The notes beneath the pieces are model-generated. The model saw nothing but the letters and a program-made list of their open reading frames with translations, made no database searches and was not told the origin of the DNA. From NCBI GenBank assembly GCA_011525265.1, contig WTHV01000045.1, positions 1 to 15,752 of the forward strand: a stretch of 15,752 bases of DNA, given 5' to 3'. This stretch comes from Alphaproteobacteria bacterium (GTDB taxonomy: Bacteria; Pseudomonadota; Alphaproteobacteria; Puniceispirillales; Puniceispirillaceae). Numbering within the stretch: position 1 is the stretch's first letter; every line of letters begins with the position of its first letter. Shown in pieces: positions 15,165 to 15,752 of this stretch. A program made the translations under genes and the position numbers.

Positions 15165-15213
15165 GTTGGAAAGTCGAAAAGACAAACAATATCCGAAACA
15201 AGGAAAAACAAAT

Positions 15214-15752
15214 ATGTTTCAAATTTATCGTAAAGAAATTGACTGGGGTGGGCGTACATTAACGCTTGAAACAGGCAAGGTCGCACGTCAGGCAGATGGT
15301 GCTGTTATCGCCACTTTGGGTGAGACGTCTGTTCTATGTACTGCGGTTGCCGCAAAAACAGCTAAGCCTGGTCAGGATTTCTTTCCCCTCACTGTGAATT
15401 ATCAGGAAAAGGCATTCGCCGCTGGTAAAATTCCAGGTGGCTTTTTCAAGCGTGAAGGTCGTCCATCAGAAAATGAGACACTTGTCAGCCGCTTGATTGA
15501 CCGTCCTATTCGCCCGCTTTTCCCAAAGAATTTCAAATGTGAGACACAAGTCATCTGTACGGTTCTCTCGCATGATATGGAAAACAACCCTGATATCGTG
15601 GCATTGATTGGTGCATCAGCTGCGCTAACAATTTCAGGTGTGCCATTCTTTGGCCCAATTGGCGCCGCGCGCGTTGGTTATGCAGATGGCGAGTATATCT
15701 TGAACCCAACATTGGCTGAGATGGAAACATCTGAGATGGATTTGGTTGTTGC
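15214..15752 (+). CDS. pnp: Polynucleotide phosphorylase (PNPase), 3' partial
   Basis: PNPase is a phosphate-dependent 3'-5' exoribonuclease, part of the RNA degradosome and of RNA quality control. Only the first 179 codons (of about 700) are in the window, and the frame is open to the edge. The visible part is the first RNase PH-like domain: MFQIYRKEIDWGGRTLTLETGKVARQADGAV at the N-terminus, then the RNA/phosphate-region signature FFKREGRPSENET (77-89) with LVSRLIDRPIRPLFP (90-104). The start ATG 15214 has AAGGA (15200-15204) with a 9-base spacer. It follows the rpsO terminator and a 355-base non-coding stretch, so it is probably expressed separately from the nusA operon. YbeY and PNPase, both in this window, act together in RNA quality control in other bacteria. 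Confidence 0.98.
   Translation, partial: MFQIYRKEIDWGGRTLTLETGKVARQADGAVIATLGETSVLCTAVAAKTAKPGQDFFPLTVNYQEKAFAAGKIPGGFFKREGRPSENETLVSRLIDRPIRPLFPKNFKCETQVICTVLSHDMENNPDIVALIGASAALTISGVPFFGPIGAARVGYADGEYILNPTLAEMETSEMDLVV

Larger units (their letters stand above)
14858..15213. other. Non-coding, hairpin-rich spacer between rpsO and pnp
   Basis: This is the only long stretch without a convincing gene. It holds several perfect or near-perfect inverted repeats: AGGTGG-CGA-CTACCT (14923-14937, one G-U), GCTAGC-AAG-GCTAGC (14962-14976), GCAAGGC (14966-14972) with GCCTTGC (14994-15000), GGCAAC (15065-15070) with GTTGCC (15082-15087), and a stem at 15138-15164. The second and third overlap, so they are alternatives. 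No tRNA, tmRNA tag, 6S, SRP or RNase P signature was recognised. A plus-strand frame of 23 codons from ATG 14920 and a minus-strand frame ending at 14877 are open, but neither resembles a known protein. The region is most simply a long pnp leader or an unrecognised small RNA. Confidence 0.5.

Noticed and set aside
14858..15213. tRNA, tmRNA, 6S, SRP or RNase P RNA in the rpsO-pnp spacer
   Set aside because: No T-loop consensus, alphaproteobacterial tag codons, SRP tetraloop region or RNase P GAGGAAAGTCC core was seen.
1..15752. Mobile elements, CRISPR arrays, defence or other accessory systems
   Set aside because: No long repeats, transposase, integrase, toxin-antitoxin or restriction motifs were seen; all recognised coding content is conserved core genes.

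Overview
The window is a gene-dense, almost fully co-oriented (+ strand) stretch of conserved housekeeping genes. By eye its base composition is moderate, a little under half G+C. The gene order is miaB, phoH-like, ybeY, corC-like, lnt, metK, trmB, rimP, nusA, ylxR(-L7Ae), infB, rbfA, truB, rpsO, pnp. Joining the miaB-phoH-ybeY-corC-lnt block to metK/trmB and the nusA-infB-rpsO-pnp operon, with a YlxR-family gene between nusA and infB, is the arrangement expected of Alphaproteobacteria. The moderate GC, compact spacing and marine-like coding style would fit a SAR116/Puniceispirillum-type lineage, but that finer placement is inference only. No tRNA, rRNA, mobile element, CRISPR array or transferred gene was seen.

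Layout. Positions 1-5426 hold miaB (5' end cut by the window edge), phoH-like, ybeY, corC-like and lnt. These cover tRNA modification, ribosome/16S rRNA maturation and envelope lipoprotein acylation. Several junctions overlap or are fused: ATGA at ybeY/corC, and a stop codon inside the Shine-Dalgarno (SD) sequence at corC/lnt. Positions 5460-7427 hold metK and trmB: S-adenosylmethionine synthesis followed by a SAM-dependent tRNA methyltransferase. A probable terminator or attenuator lies at 7498-7529. Positions 7584-14798 are the rimP-nusA-ylxR-infB-rbfA-truB-rpsO operon, ending in a strong intrinsic terminator at 14822-14857. A 355-base non-coding, hairpin-rich stretch (14858-15213) precedes pnp, which runs off the right edge.

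The genes form one theme: building and policing the translation apparatus. MiaB, TrmB and TruB modify tRNA. RimP, RbfA and YbeY mature the 30S subunit, with S15 as a structural protein. NusA couples transcription to RNA folding, IF-2 starts translation, PNPase and YbeY process RNA, and MetK supplies the methyl donor for MiaB and TrmB.

I did not find a hidden new system in the coding content. The parts worth a second look are non-coding: (i) a terminator before rimP whose 5' arm can alternatively pair upstream; (ii) the structured rpsO-pnp spacer; (iii) tiny ATG-stop elements overlapping the rbfA and rpsO starts; (iv) a hairpin across the infB stop codon; (v) duplicated pairing elements in front of infB.
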